Made by a program: the position numbers and the translations under genes | Notes under the pieces: generated by a model | Told to the model about the DNA's origin: nothing | Database searches by the model: none | The model's input: only the letters and a program-made list of their open reading frames with translations | Assembly (NCBI GenBank): GCA_964354655.1 | Contig: CAYHAL010000008.1 | Coordinates: forward strand, 1 to 52,766 | Direction: 5' to 3' | Source: E44-bin46 sp964354655 | Lineage (GTDB): Bacteria > Chloroflexota > Dehalococcoidia > Dehalococcoidales > E44-bin46 | DNA length: 52,766 nt | Shown: positions 7,942 through 16,123 of the stretch, piece by piece | Layout: every line of letters begins with the position of its first letter | How positions within the stretch are numbered: the first letter of the stretch is position 1

Positions 7942-8723
7942 TGAAGGAAACTGGCCACCTCATCCACGAGTATCTTCGTTCTAGTAAAAGGTTTCCACAT
8001 ATTTGGTGTGCCGGTTGTGGGATTGGAATTTTCATGAACGCCTTGATTAGGGTCATTGATCGGATTGGGTACAGTAAAGACGATGTGGTTCTGATCTCCG
8101 GTATCGGATGCTCTGGCCGACTTCCTGTTTATGTTGACTTCAATACTTTACATACTACTCATGGGAGGGCTCTAACCTTTGCTACTGGAATAAAGCTCGC
8201 TAAACCTCGCCTTAAGGTAATCACCGTAATGGGCGATGGGGATGCCATAGCTATTGGAGGAAATCACCTGATCCACGCTGCTAGGCGTAATCTGGAGATT
8301 ACAACCTTCGTCATCAACAATCAAGTCTATGGGATGACCGGGGGACAGTGCTCTCCCACTACTCCCTACGGTGCAATAACGACCTCCTCACCCTACGGAA
8401 ACCTTGAGCCTGATTTTGACATCTGCCGGCTCATAGAAGCTGCCGGGGCAGTCTTCGTCGGGAGATCGACTGTCTATCACACCCACCTTCTGAACCAGCT
8501 GATCGGTAAAGCTCTCAAGAAGAATGGATTTGCCATGGTCGAAGTCGTCTCTCAGTGTGTGACCTACGGTGGGCGTTGGCTAGGCCTAGATTCTGCAGTC
8601 GAAATGATGAAGTGGCAGAGGGACAACTCCATAAAGGTAGGAGAAGCGAAAAAACTTGGTGAGGCGGCACTTAAAGGAAAGATAGTGATCGGTGTTTGGG
8701 TGGATAAAGAGAGGCCAACCTAG
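7941..8723 (+). CDS. korB: 2-oxoacid:ferredoxin oxidoreductase beta subunit (TPP-binding)
   Basis: 260 residues; the start ATG overlaps the alpha stop (TGATG). Features: WCAGCGIG near residue 22, ISGIGCSGR near 53, the thiamine-diphosphate motif GDGDAIAIGGNHLIHAARRN beginning near residue 97, and NNQVYGMTGGQ near 126. These are standard for KorB-type subunits that hold TPP and the proximal cluster. It stops at TAG, one of several ordinary amber stops in this window, which matters for interpreting the internal TAG in mtbB. Confidence 0.92.
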   Translation: MKETGHLIHEYLRSSKRFPHIWCAGCGIGIFMNALIRVIDRIGYSKDDVVLISGIGCSGRLPVYVDFNTLHTTHGRALTFATGIKLAKPRLKVITVMGDGDAIAIGGNHLIHAARRNLEITTFVINNQVYGMTGGQCSPTTPYGAITTSSPYGNLEPDFDICRLIEAAGAVFVGRSTVYHTHLLNQLIGKALKKNGFAMVEVVSQCVTYGGRWLGLDSAVEMMKWQRDNSIKVGEAKKLGEAALKGKIVIGVWVDKERPT

Positions 8724-8724
8724 C

Positions 8725-9327
8725 ATGACGAATCCAAGAAAGTTCCTTAAGAGAAACTCAAGGTATGAGATAAGGATGGCTGGCTCTGGAGGGCAGGGTA
8801 TAATTCTAGCTGGAATAATCCTGGCTGAGGCCGCAATTCTAGATGGCAAACATGTAGCTCAGAGCCAGAGCTACGGCCCTGAGACCAGGGGAGGCAGCTC
8901 GATCTCCGAGGTAATTCTAAGTGATAAGGAGATCGATTATCCTCGGGTTTTGAAGTTGGATCTCTTAGTTGCCTTGACTCAAGAGGCTTGCGACCGAAAT
9001 GTACCAGATGTGAAAACAGAAGGTCTGGTCGTTGTGGACTCAGACCTCGTACACGGAGTCCTCTGGGGAAAGGTAGCAAGCATTCCTTTCTGGGAAATAG
9101 CTCGAGAGGTAGGAGAGGAAAGAGCCATCAATATGGCAGCCCTTGGTGCAATAGGGTCTTTATGCCCCATGGTCTCTCGCCGTTCTCTACTCAAAGTCTT
9201 GGCAAAAACACTCCCTTCAGCCAAGGTAGCGGCAAATCGCTTAGCCTTTGATGAAGCCTTAAAAGTTGCCGACCATTTGAGAGGAAGTCTTAAGTCTGTA
9301 GACGTTAAAGAGGAATTCGAGATTTAG
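8725..9327 (+). CDS. korC: 2-oxoacid:ferredoxin oxidoreductase gamma subunit
   Basis: About 200 residues from ATG 8725, one base after the beta stop with GAGAGG upstream (an in-frame start at 8692 lies inside korB and is unlikely). The N-terminus has GSGGQGIILAG and later QSYGPETRGGSS, both diagnostic of the gamma domain that closes the CoA-binding side. It completes a korDABC operon. It stops at TAG. No terminator hairpin is evident in the following 240 bp. Confidence 0.9.
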   Translation: MTNPRKFLKRNSRYEIRMAGSGGQGIILAGIILAEAAILDGKHVAQSQSYGPETRGGSSISEVILSDKEIDYPRVLKLDLLVALTQEACDRNVPDVKTEGLVVVDSDLVHGVLWGKVASIPFWEIAREVGEERAINMAALGAIGSLCPMVSRRSLLKVLAKTLPSAKVAANRLAFDEALKVADHLRGSLKSVDVKEEFEI

Positions 9328-9570
9328 ACAAGTTAGCCAAGCAATAGAGCAGCCCGCCAATAAGTCGGTTCCTATGTGTTGCTGATCCTGTCAAGACTGT
9401 GTATTCCTTCTAATTCTAACGTTTCCTTAGCATGTCTGTTGGCTATTCGCATCGTGCGCTCTCACCGTTACTAATATCTCGCTTAGCAATTAGTAAAGAT
9501 TGCTTGACTAAACGAACCAAGAAATGAGCACGTATGCTTTGCCGACTATGTCCTACAATGTCAGTAAGAA

Positions 9571-9712
9571 TCAGCCGTCAGCCATAACTTCGCTTCCTGT
9601 CATATAACTGGACGCAGGTGATGCTAAGAATAAGGCAATGTTTGCTACTTCATGTGGTTGCCCAAGGCGACCACAAGGGATTCGTAACTCAGGATTTTTT
9701 CTAAGGGATTTA
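9571..9712 (-). pseudogene. Short-chain dehydrogenase/reductase, C-terminal remnant
   Basis: On the minus strand a frame ending at TGA 9571-9573 encodes the typical SDR C-terminus: RIPCGRLGQPHEVANIALFL, then ASPASSYMTGSEVMADG. The Rossmann nucleotide-binding half and the YxxxK active site are missing. Upstream it runs directly into an IS3-type transposase piece near 9715, so the gene was probably truncated by insertion or deletion at the IS boundary. Confidence 0.7.
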
Positions 9713-9753
9713 TCCCTTTGACAAACCCAAGAGAGGAGGAATTATGGAAATTA

Positions 9754-9918
9754 TTAAATGCCTTCCCTCCGGCAGAGATCCCTGATGGGGGTATCCCGGC
9801 GGAACCCTTCCAGAACAATACGGATTTTCTCTTCGGCAGTGAACTTGCGGCGGGTAAGGCGCTTGATATTCTTGCTGAACCGTCTGGTTTCTTCACTTCT
9901 GGCTTTTATTGTATATCC
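9754..9918 (-). mobile_element. IS3-family transposase OrfA fragment
   Basis: A minus-strand frame ending at TAA 9754-9756 reads RRFSKNIKRLTRRKFTAEEK and continues IRIVLEGFRRDTPIRDLCRR. This is the N-terminal helix-turn-helix of IS3-family OrfA. It is only about 50 codons and stops early; no OrfB or terminal repeats adjoin it. A separate OrfB tail of the same family lies at 44494-44694. Confidence 0.7.
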
Positions 9919-9931
9919 TTACAAGAGCGAC

Positions 9932-10138
9932 TTAAAAATCCAAGAAACAGATAATAACAGCACTGAGAAAACTTGAAATCCTCCAGGATAATCGGCGTTT
10001 GTTCTTAGACCAGTTGTCTTTTGGCTGCATCAAGAATACGCCCCCTGCAATGCCTAGAAAGGTAACAGGAAGCGTAAATGTTGAGCCAGTAAAGGCAAGT
10101 GTCCACCTTTTGCCTCGAAGGGTAAAGAAACCACCGGT
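9932..10138 (-). pseudogene. Small membrane protein, C-terminal half (displaced)
   Basis: On the minus strand an open frame (TGGFFTLRGKRWTLAFTGS near its start, then a hydrophobic stretch LPVTFLGIAGGVFLM) ends at TAA 9932-9934. It matches the C-terminal half of the small tetraspan-like proteins whose N-terminal half begins MEKTWKPT at 11269. The two halves lie about 950 bp apart around an unrelated surface-protein fragment. Reading them as one interrupted gene is my inference. Confidence 0.45.
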
Positions 10139-10183
10139 CTAGCCAACAATATATGAGAGCTGGTCTTACCGGTGCCTACTCAG

Positions 10184-10217
10184 GAGAGGGGCTGGGGAAT
10201 GCTCCCCAGCCCCTCTC
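10184..10217. terminator. Strong GC-rich hairpin after the surface-protein fragment
   Basis: A 15-bp perfect stem (10184-10198 with 10203-10217) closes a 4-nt loop. It sits 14 bp past the stop codon of the minus-strand surface-protein frame. No clear T-run follows on the minus strand, so the terminator call rests on position and stem strength. Confidence 0.6.
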
Positions 10218-10230
10218 TATTGTTTGATTC

Positions 10231-11094
10231 CTAGAGCAGATCGAAGCTTTCGACGAACTTCGAGCCCGAGTTCTTGAAAAACTGATGGCCGGCTTTCTTG
10301 CCTGCGGAGAAGATCTCGACGAAAGCGGTTACCTTAATGGTATCGCCGATCTCTATTATCGAAAGCAGGTCTTCCGAGATCTCCGTCCACTCACAGGTGA
10401 AGGTGACCGTCTCTGATCCATCTCCTGCAATCACGAACGGGGCTGCTGGGACGAAGGTACATTTATCGGATAAATCGACACTCAGATTGGAATACCCCCC
10501 CTTGCTGCCCTTCCGAAGTTCTACATGAATGTTCATGCCCAGGATTTGTACCGGCTTACTGTTGTTGCTCACATTATATATGGTGAACTCGCCTTCCAAG
10601 CGGGTCGATCTGATATCAATGCCTGTGAGATTATCGTCCAGCGATACCTGAATACTCCGCATGTTCCTGGAGTTCACGGTGATATAAACATCAGCTTGGG
10701 CACAATCAAGGTTGAAGTCGCAGACCTCATAGGTGAAGTAATCCTCACCAGCGAAGTCTGGATCAGGGGTGTAGGTAAATGTGCCGTCAGACTTTAGATC
10801 CAGGGTGCCATTGGAGACATCGGTTACTGCACTGACTGTTGCCGGCTCATCACCCAAGTCGTCATTCGTGCTTACATCACCACTTAGCACCATGTTTTCC
10901 ATGGTGGTATAGACGTCATCCACTGGATCAGGATTGCAGTCGACAACGACCGTGACTGTTGCCTCATTGGACGTGACATTCTCTTCATCCTGTACGGTGT
11001 ACGTGAAGGTGTCGGTGCCACACCAGTCGGCATTCGGCGTGTAGGTAATATAGCCTTCAGTTTCGTCTATGCTCACTACGCCATTGCTGGGCAA
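10231..11094 (-). pseudogene. Cadherin/Ig-like repeat surface protein, C-terminal fragment
   Basis: 287 residues of extracellular beta-sandwich repeats. Two tandem domains show the TPNADWCGTDTFTYTV and TPDPDFAGEDYFTYEV pattern of bacterial Ig/cadherin-like repeats, linked by NPDPVDDVYTT. A final domain of about 140 residues follows and has no signal I recognise. The apparent TTG start at 11094 is artificial: a TAG lies directly upstream and the frame begins mid-repeat, so the N-terminus with its export signal is missing. The fragment interrupts a small membrane-protein gene. It probably came from a large exported adhesin or stalk protein and is likely dead. Confidence 0.6.
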
Positions 11095-11269
11095 CTACCC
11101 AGGTAACGTCTGGGCCTGTGGAAAAAATGGAAAACATTCCGAAGCCAAATAGACCTCCTAACCCACCCAGCGACCAAGTGCCCATTATAATCCCGCTGGC
11201 TACTATACCGAGAATACCCGCAATTATCGCCAGGATGCCCGCTGTGGTTGGTTTCCAGGTCTTTTCCAT
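11094..11269 (-). pseudogene. Small membrane protein, N-terminal half (interrupted)
   Basis: ATG 11269 opens MEKTWKPTTAGILAIIAGILG, followed by two hydrophobic segments at about residues 9-29 and 32-48. After VTWVV (near 11095) the sequence switches to the surface-protein fragment in another frame. The missing C-terminal half appears to be at 9932-10138. Proteins beginning like this are abundant small membrane proteins of unknown role. Confidence 0.5.
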
Positions 11270-11503
11270 GAGATACCTCTATTGTTGATAATCGTTATTG
11301 TCCGGCTTACTTATTTCCCGACAGAAAATTAACTATATATGATTTGACTAGCTCCGTAGGTTCCCAGACAGGGTAGAATTGTATACTGTATTTCCCCTAC
11401 AGGCAATTGAGTGCCAAAAGTGTAATCTACCTGCAGGATTATACAATTGACACCAAAGTTGGTGATACTCTGCCAATACTCTTGAGGTTGATACAACAAG
11501 AAC
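11270..11503. other. No gene recognised; part of the region upstream of the Mo hydroxylase operon
   Basis: AT-rich. It contains a pair of 8-bp inverted sequences ATTGTATA (11378-11385) and TATACAAT (11440-11447). A short frame starting at 11407 shows no family resemblance and I do not call it a gene. Confidence 0.4.
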
Positions 11504-11584
11504 TGCCCTTGCTTACCTTCCGTAATACCTATTCATTCAATGATTGCTCCAGAATTGCTACAGGTATTGACAAGGGCATTTTTT
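11504..11584 (+). promoter_or_regulatory. Nested hairpin with T-run: candidate leader or attenuator of the Mo hydroxylase operon
   Basis: TGCCCTTG (11504-11511) pairs with CAAGGGCA (11571-11578). Inside it AATACCT (11524-11530) pairs with AGGTATT (11562-11568) around a 31-nt loop. A T6 tract follows immediately (11579-11584). The arrangement is that of a structured leader ending in an intrinsic terminator, 158 bp before the first operon gene. I could not match it to a known riboswitch class. Confidence 0.45.
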
Positions 11585-11612
11585 GGGAGTATACAAGTAG
11601 TATAAAACGAAA

Positions 11613-11636
11613 GGCTATTTAATAGCCAAGTTTTTT
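11613..11636 (+). terminator. Short hairpin plus T6, upstream of the Mo hydroxylase operon
   Basis: GGCTA (11613-11617) and TAGCC (11623-11627) flank TTTAA, and T6 follows at 11631-11636. It is a weak terminator-like element immediately after the nested hairpin. Confidence 0.4.
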
Positions 11637-11741
11637 ACCTTTGGCAAAGTCAGAAAATCAAAGCTGGCTAGCAATGTTGTGCTCACTATGAATCCAGTTA
11701 TCTAAGAAAAGACTCGCCGGTACAAGGAAGGGGAGTCAAAT

Positions 11742-12590
11742 ATGGCTAATACCCTCTTTTACAGGGCGGCTGATCTGGAACACGCCTGTGCCTTAATGGC
11801 ACAGTATGAAAAAAGGGCTAGGATACTCGCTGGCGGTACCGACCTGATGGTCGCCATTAATCGCAAATTGCTGTTCCCTGAAATATTGGTCTACATTGGC
11901 AACTGCGGACTGGACTACATCAGAGTGGAAGGGGACAGCTTGATTATAGGTGCTATGACAAATCATGCTTCCATTGTACGGTCAACATTGGTAAAGGAGA
12001 AGGCGCCACTTCTGGTGGAAGCAACCAGGCATATCGGCTCCCCTTCGATTCGGAACATGGGTACCATCGGCGGTAATCTGGTAAACGCCTCGCCTGCTGC
12101 GGATGCGGGGACTGCCCTGCTTGCCTTAGGAGCAAAACTGAACCTGGTATCCGTGAGTGGCGTGAGGCAGGTTAAGGTGGAGGAGTTCTTTACCGGCCCA
12201 GGCAAGACCGTCCTCAAGCCCGGTGAAATCTTGCAGGAAGTGCTCATTCCTTCCCAAAACGAGAATAGCAAGTGGGCATGGTACAAGCTTGGCAAGAGGA
12301 AGTCTGGCATTTGCTCGGTAATATCAGTGGCGATATCTATAGAGATAGAGGGTAACCTCTGTCGTTACGCCCGTATCGCTTTGGGAGCAGTAGCCCCTGT
12401 TCCCCTTCTGGCCAAACGTGCCGGGAGTTTGCTCGAGCGGCAAAATATAGACAAGACCCTCATTACGAAAGCGGCTAAAGCGGCTTCAGAGGAAACTGCT
12501 CCCATTGATGACGTGCGGGCCACAGCCTGGTACCGACGCAAGGTTAGCGAGACTCTGGTCAAGCGGCTTCTCAGCCAAATCTTGAAGTAG
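11742..12590 (+). CDS. Molybdenum hydroxylase FAD subunit (CoxM/NdhF type)
   Basis: 282 residues. The FAD-binding motifs of the xanthine dehydrogenase/CO dehydrogenase medium subunit are present: ILAGGTDLMV near residue 28 and IRNMGTIGGNLVNASPAAD near residue 104. The C-terminal CO_deh_flav domain is intact. The subunit passes electrons from the [2Fe-2S] clusters to FAD and then to an acceptor. It is the first gene of the operon, 14 bp before the iron-sulfur subunit, and stops at TAG. Size (about 30 kDa) and order suit a four-subunit hydroxylase like nicotinate dehydrogenase. Confidence 0.88.
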   Translation: MANTLFYRAADLEHACALMAQYEKRARILAGGTDLMVAINRKLLFPEILVYIGNCGLDYIRVEGDSLIIGAMTNHASIVRSTLVKEKAPLLVEATRHIGSPSIRNMGTIGGNLVNASPAADAGTALLALGAKLNLVSVSGVRQVKVEEFFTGPGKTVLKPGEILQEVLIPSQNENSKWAWYKLGKRKSGICSVISVAISIEIEGNLCRYARIALGAVAPVPLLAKRAGSLLERQNIDKTLITKAAKAASEETAPIDDVRATAWYRRKVSETLVKRLLSQILK

Positions 12591-12604
12591 AAGGAGCCGG
12601 TTTT

Positions 12605-13105
12605 ATGCCTACGTTAAAACTCAAAGTGAATGGCCGCGATTACAAAGTAGAGGCTGAACCGACTACTACCCTGCTTGAGGTTCTAAGGGACAAGCTTTTC
12701 ATCACCGGACCTAAGGTAGGCTGCAACACTGGAGACTGTGGGGCCTGCTCGGTTTTGCTCGATGGTCGGCTGGTCAAATCCTGCATTACCAATGCCTTTA
12801 TTACTGACGGATGTGAAGTTATCACCGTTGAAGGGCTAGCGGAACCGGGTGAACTGCACCCCTTGCAAAAGGCATTCCATGAACACTACGCGGCGCAGTG
12901 CGGCTTTTGCACACCTGGGATGCTCATGGCCGCCAAGGCCCTGTTGGATGAGAATCCAAATCCAACACGGGAAGAAATCAAGGAGGCGCTATCCGGTAAT
13001 CTATGTCGTTGTACCGGCTATGTTAAGATCATTGAGGCAATAATGGCGGCTGCCCAGGAACTAAGAGAGATAAGAGGCGTGATAGCTGGAAAGGAGAGGA
13101 GCTAA
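12605..13105 (+). CDS. Molybdenum hydroxylase [2Fe-2S] subunit (CoxS/NdhS type)
   Basis: 166 residues, start ATG 12605. The N-terminal plant-type ferredoxin domain has CNTGDCGACSVLLDG near residues 40-54 and a later C (KSC). The C-terminal all-helical domain has CGFCTPGM near 100 and NLCRCTGY near 136, giving the second [2Fe-2S]. Both clusters are complete. The stop overlaps the start of the large-subunit gene (TAATGG), implying translational coupling. Confidence 0.93.
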   Translation: MPTLKLKVNGRDYKVEAEPTTTLLEVLRDKLFITGPKVGCNTGDCGACSVLLDGRLVKSCITNAFITDGCEVITVEGLAEPGELHPLQKAFHEHYAAQCGFCTPGMLMAAKALLDENPNPTREEIKEALSGNLCRCTGYVKIIEAIMAAAQELREIRGVIAGKERS

Positions 13106-14454
13106 TGGCATTCAAGGTCATCGGCAAGAGGGAAAAGCGCTACGACGGGCTGGCTCATGTAACCGGGGAAACTAGGTATGTAGATGATATATTCGTTCCT
13201 GGAATTTTAATGACTAAGGTTCTGAGGAGCCCCGTAGCTAAGGGTCAAGTCCGCCACCTTGATATCTCCAGCGCCGAGAGTTTCCCCGGTGTAGCGGGCA
13301 TTATTACCCCCGGAGATGTTCCAAATAAATACCAAGACCAGCCTGTCCTCGCTTCATCTATCCGATACAAGGGGGAGCCCATCGCTGCCGTAGCTGCAGT
13401 AGATGAAGATACCGCCCTGGAAGCTATCTCTAAAATCAAGGTTGACATTGAGGAAGAAGAAGCCGTGTTTGATCCTCTGGAGGCGATGAAGGCTGGTGCC
13501 CCTAAGGTGCGGCCTGAGGGTAACCTTTATATGTATGGTAAGTATCCATTTCGGAGGGTTGTCTTTGGCAATATAGAGGCTGGTTTCAAAGAGGCGGACT
13601 ACATAATTGAGGGAGAATATTTCCACCCGACGCTGGAGCACGCTCCTATAGAACCGTGGGCCAGTCTGGCAGTTCCCGAAGCCGACGGTAGACTTACTGT
13701 TTACACCATGTCCCAATCCCTGCACCTCACCTTGGGTTGGCTTGCTGACGTGCTGCATATGGAACCGGATGATATAAGATTTATCAAATGGGCGTGGCGA
13801 ACCCGACAGCGTGGTAGCACCAGCCTCAGCGATCTTAGATATATCGGTGGCATCATTGGCGGCGCTTTTGGCGGTAAGTTAGACATTCAGGCTGATCACA
13901 TTCCAGCCATTCTGGCCCTGAAGATAGGCCGACCCGTCAAGTGGCGCTGGACACGGGAGGAGGACTTACTATACTCCGTCTACCGGGGTGCCTGGCATAT
14001 CAAAATCAAAGACGGGGTCAAGAAGGACGGTCACATTGTAGCTCGCCAGATAAGAAGCATCCGTGACGCTGGAGCATACACCACTTTTAATCCCTATGTA
14101 GTAGAAAAACATTGCTTTCTGGCAAGCGGCCCCTACTTTATTCCTAATGTCCACGTTGAGGGTTACTGTGTCTATACCAATAAGCCACCAGCTTGCGCTA
14201 TGCGTGGCTTCGGTATGACCCCGAGGACCTTTGCTATTGAGGTGCAGATGAACAGAATCGCCTCACAGATAGGCATAGACCCATGGGAACTCCGCTTCAT
14301 TAATGCCTATCGCCAGGGCGATCAAACACCCACAAGACGCGTCCTAGATAGCGTTTACCTGATTGAGACAATGCAGGCACTGGCTAAGAAAGCCGGCGTT
14401 AAGTTGCCAGATAGACTAATGTCAATGACCTCAGCGGAAAGGGGCAGTAAATGA
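13105..14454 (+). CDS. Molybdenum hydroxylase large subunit, N-terminal half (NdhL-like)
   Basis: 449 residues. It contains the a/b hammerhead domain near residues 15-120, the molybdopterin-binding GGAFGGK around residue 253 and the CAMRGFG loop around residue 365. In most family members this continues into a roughly 760-residue chain. Here it ends at TGA and the remainder is a separate frame overlapping by 4 bp (ATGA). The same division is known in nicotinate dehydrogenase of Eubacterium barkeri (50- and 37-kDa Mo subunits), matching the sizes here. The coupled overlap argues for a natural split, not a frameshift. Substrate remains unproven. Confidence 0.85.
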   Translation: MAFKVIGKREKRYDGLAHVTGETRYVDDIFVPGILMTKVLRSPVAKGQVRHLDISSAESFPGVAGIITPGDVPNKYQDQPVLASSIRYKGEPIAAVAAVDEDTALEAISKIKVDIEEEEAVFDPLEAMKAGAPKVRPEGNLYMYGKYPFRRVVFGNIEAGFKEADYIIEGEYFHPTLEHAPIEPWASLAVPEADGRLTVYTMSQSLHLTLGWLADVLHMEPDDIRFIKWAWRTRQRGSTSLSDLRYIGGIIGGAFGGKLDIQADHIPAILALKIGRPVKWRWTREEDLLYSVYRGAWHIKIKDGVKKDGHIVARQIRSIRDAGAYTTFNPYVVEKHCFLASGPYFIPNVHVEGYCVYTNKPPACAMRGFGMTPRTFAIEVQMNRIASQIGIDPWELRFINAYRQGDQTPTRRVLDSVYLIETMQALAKKAGVKLPDRLMSMTSAERGSK

Positions 14455-15458
14455 AGAAAAGAGGTATCGGCATTGTTGCTGATTGTTATCCCACCGGAGT
14501 CAGCAAAGGTGGCGATCTAAGCCAGGCTATGGTCAAGATCAGATCAGATGGCTCGGTGGACCTCTATTTTGGTTCCCCTGACCTTGGCCAGGGAAGCCAA
14601 ACCGTGATGGCCCAAGTGGCGGCTGAAGAATTAGGCGTCAGGTACGATCAGGTGAAGGTGCACAACCGAGATAGCGATAACACCCCATTTTCATTTGGCA
14701 CTGGTGCCAGCCGGGTGACATTTTGCGATAGTAATGCCGTTGTTCAGGCGGCTAGAGAAGCGAGAGCAATTCTCTTCGAGGTGGTCGCTCCTGACCTTAA
14801 GGCGTCCCCCGAGGAACTGGTGGCGGCTGACGGAGCCATCTTTGTTCGAGACGACCCTAAGCGCAGTGTACCCATCGGTCGTGCGGCTTTTAAGGCAAAC
14901 AGTGTTATGCGAAAGGTGGTGGTTGGGCGTGGGTCTTATATGCGCGACGTCTCCGAACCAGACCCAGAAACTGGGGCCTGCGATCCCTTTTGCACCCTTG
15001 CCTGGGGAGCGATGCTGGCTGAAGTTGAGGTGGATACCGAAACTGGCGAAGTGGATGTACTCAGGTTGGTCTGCGTCTATGATGTGGGCAGGGCAATCAA
15101 CCCGCTCCTTATAGAGGGCCAGATTGAAGGTGGTGCCGTGATGGGAATAGGGGCTGCCCTTATGGAGAATCTCTATCCCTACTATCCCTCACTGGACTGG
15201 GCTCCTCGGACACTAGGAGAATATGTTATCCCCACGGCAATGGATATCCCAGATATCGAGGAGGAAATCCTAGAATGCCCCTCGACAGAAAATGTCTACG
15301 GAGTCAAGGGGATAGGAGAGATGACAGCAAATCCTCCTGGCCCGGCTATTGTTAATGCCATTCACGATGCCATCGGCATCTGGTTCTACGAGCTTCCGGT
15401 GACCCCGGAGAAAGTGCTTAAGGCACTGGAAGAGAACGCTTTATCCGAGCCTAAATAA
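14451..15458 (+). CDS. Molybdenum hydroxylase large subunit, C-terminal half (NdhM-like)
   Basis: 335 residues beginning ATGA over the stop of the preceding gene. It supplies the rest of the Mo site: GSPDLGQGSQTV near residue 41, GASRVTF near 84, and GVKGIGEMTANP near 286, where the family's catalytic Glu (in GxGE) is present. With the preceding three genes it forms a complete L/M/F/S-type hydroxylase, which inserts water-derived oxygen into a heterocycle or similar carbon. Confidence 0.85.
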   Translation: MKKRGIGIVADCYPTGVSKGGDLSQAMVKIRSDGSVDLYFGSPDLGQGSQTVMAQVAAEELGVRYDQVKVHNRDSDNTPFSFGTGASRVTFCDSNAVVQAAREARAILFEVVAPDLKASPEELVAADGAIFVRDDPKRSVPIGRAAFKANSVMRKVVVGRGSYMRDVSEPDPETGACDPFCTLAWGAMLAEVEVDTETGEVDVLRLVCVYDVGRAINPLLIEGQIEGGAVMGIGAALMENLYPYYPSLDWAPRTLGEYVIPTAMDIPDIEEEILECPSTENVYGVKGIGEMTANPPGPAIVNAIHDAIGIWFYELPVTPEKVLKALEENALSEPK

Positions 15459-15509
15459 CGATATCCAGAAAAGTAGACTTTCACCAATAGCTTTGGGTTA
15501 CAATATTTA

Positions 15510-16091
15510 ATGATGATATCAGCATTACTTCTGGCGGCAGGCGGGGCAATACGTATGGGCAGGCCGAAACAGCTACTACCCTTTGGTAAGAGCACGATTC
15601 TGGAGCAAGCTATTGATAATCTCCTAGGATCACAAGTTGATGAGATTGTGGTCGTAGTGGGACATCGGGCTGAGGAAATTGCCAAAGTAGTTGCCCTAAA
15701 ACCGGTTAAGCTGGTCGTAAATCCGGATTATGCGCAGGGGATGAGCACATCAATAATAGTCGGGCTAAACGCGGTAAATAACCAGGCCCAGGCCTTTATG
15801 ATTGCCTTGGGCGATGAGCCACTGATAGATAGCCGGACAGTCAATAGATTAATCGAAGCGTTCTGTCACCACGATAGGGGTATCGTCATTCTAACCTATC
15901 AGGGAAGGAGAGGACACCCGGTTATTTTCGCCAGAAAGTATAGACGTGAACTACTAGCGCTTAAGGGTGATATTGGAGGCAGAAAGGTCATTGGAGACCA
16001 CCCTGGAGATGTGCTTGAGGTAGCCGTGAGCTGCAGGGGTATCTATCTTGATATTGACACTGCAGATGACTTATCCTTGGGAGGGAAGTAA
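15510..16091 (+). CDS. mocA: Molybdenum cofactor cytidylyltransferase (MocA family)
   Basis: 193 residues. The NTP-transferase motif LLAAGGAIRMGRPKQLLPF lies near residues 7-25; GDEPLID near 96-102 is the metal-binding segment and GHPV near 133 follows. MocA adds CMP to Mo-molybdopterin, giving the dinucleotide cofactor used by xanthine-dehydrogenase-family enzymes. Position directly after the hydroxylase subunits (51-bp gap) fits. A second ATG at 15513 is an equally good start. No XdhC-like sulfurylating factor is seen nearby. Confidence 0.85.
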   Translation: MMISALLLAAGGAIRMGRPKQLLPFGKSTILEQAIDNLLGSQVDEIVVVVGHRAEEIAKVVALKPVKLVVNPDYAQGMSTSIIVGLNAVNNQAQAFMIALGDEPLIDSRTVNRLIEAFCHHDRGIVILTYQGRRGHPVIFARKYRRELLALKGDIGGRKVIGDHPGDVLEVAVSCRGIYLDIDTADDLSLGGK

Positions 16092-16123
16092 AATCGGTCA
16101 AGTAATTCTAGGAGGTAGCCCTT

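Noticed and set aside
11407..11622. 71-codon frame upstream of the Mo hydroxylase operon
   Set aside because: No family resemblance, no ribosome site, and it runs through the nested hairpin and T-run, which explain the region better.
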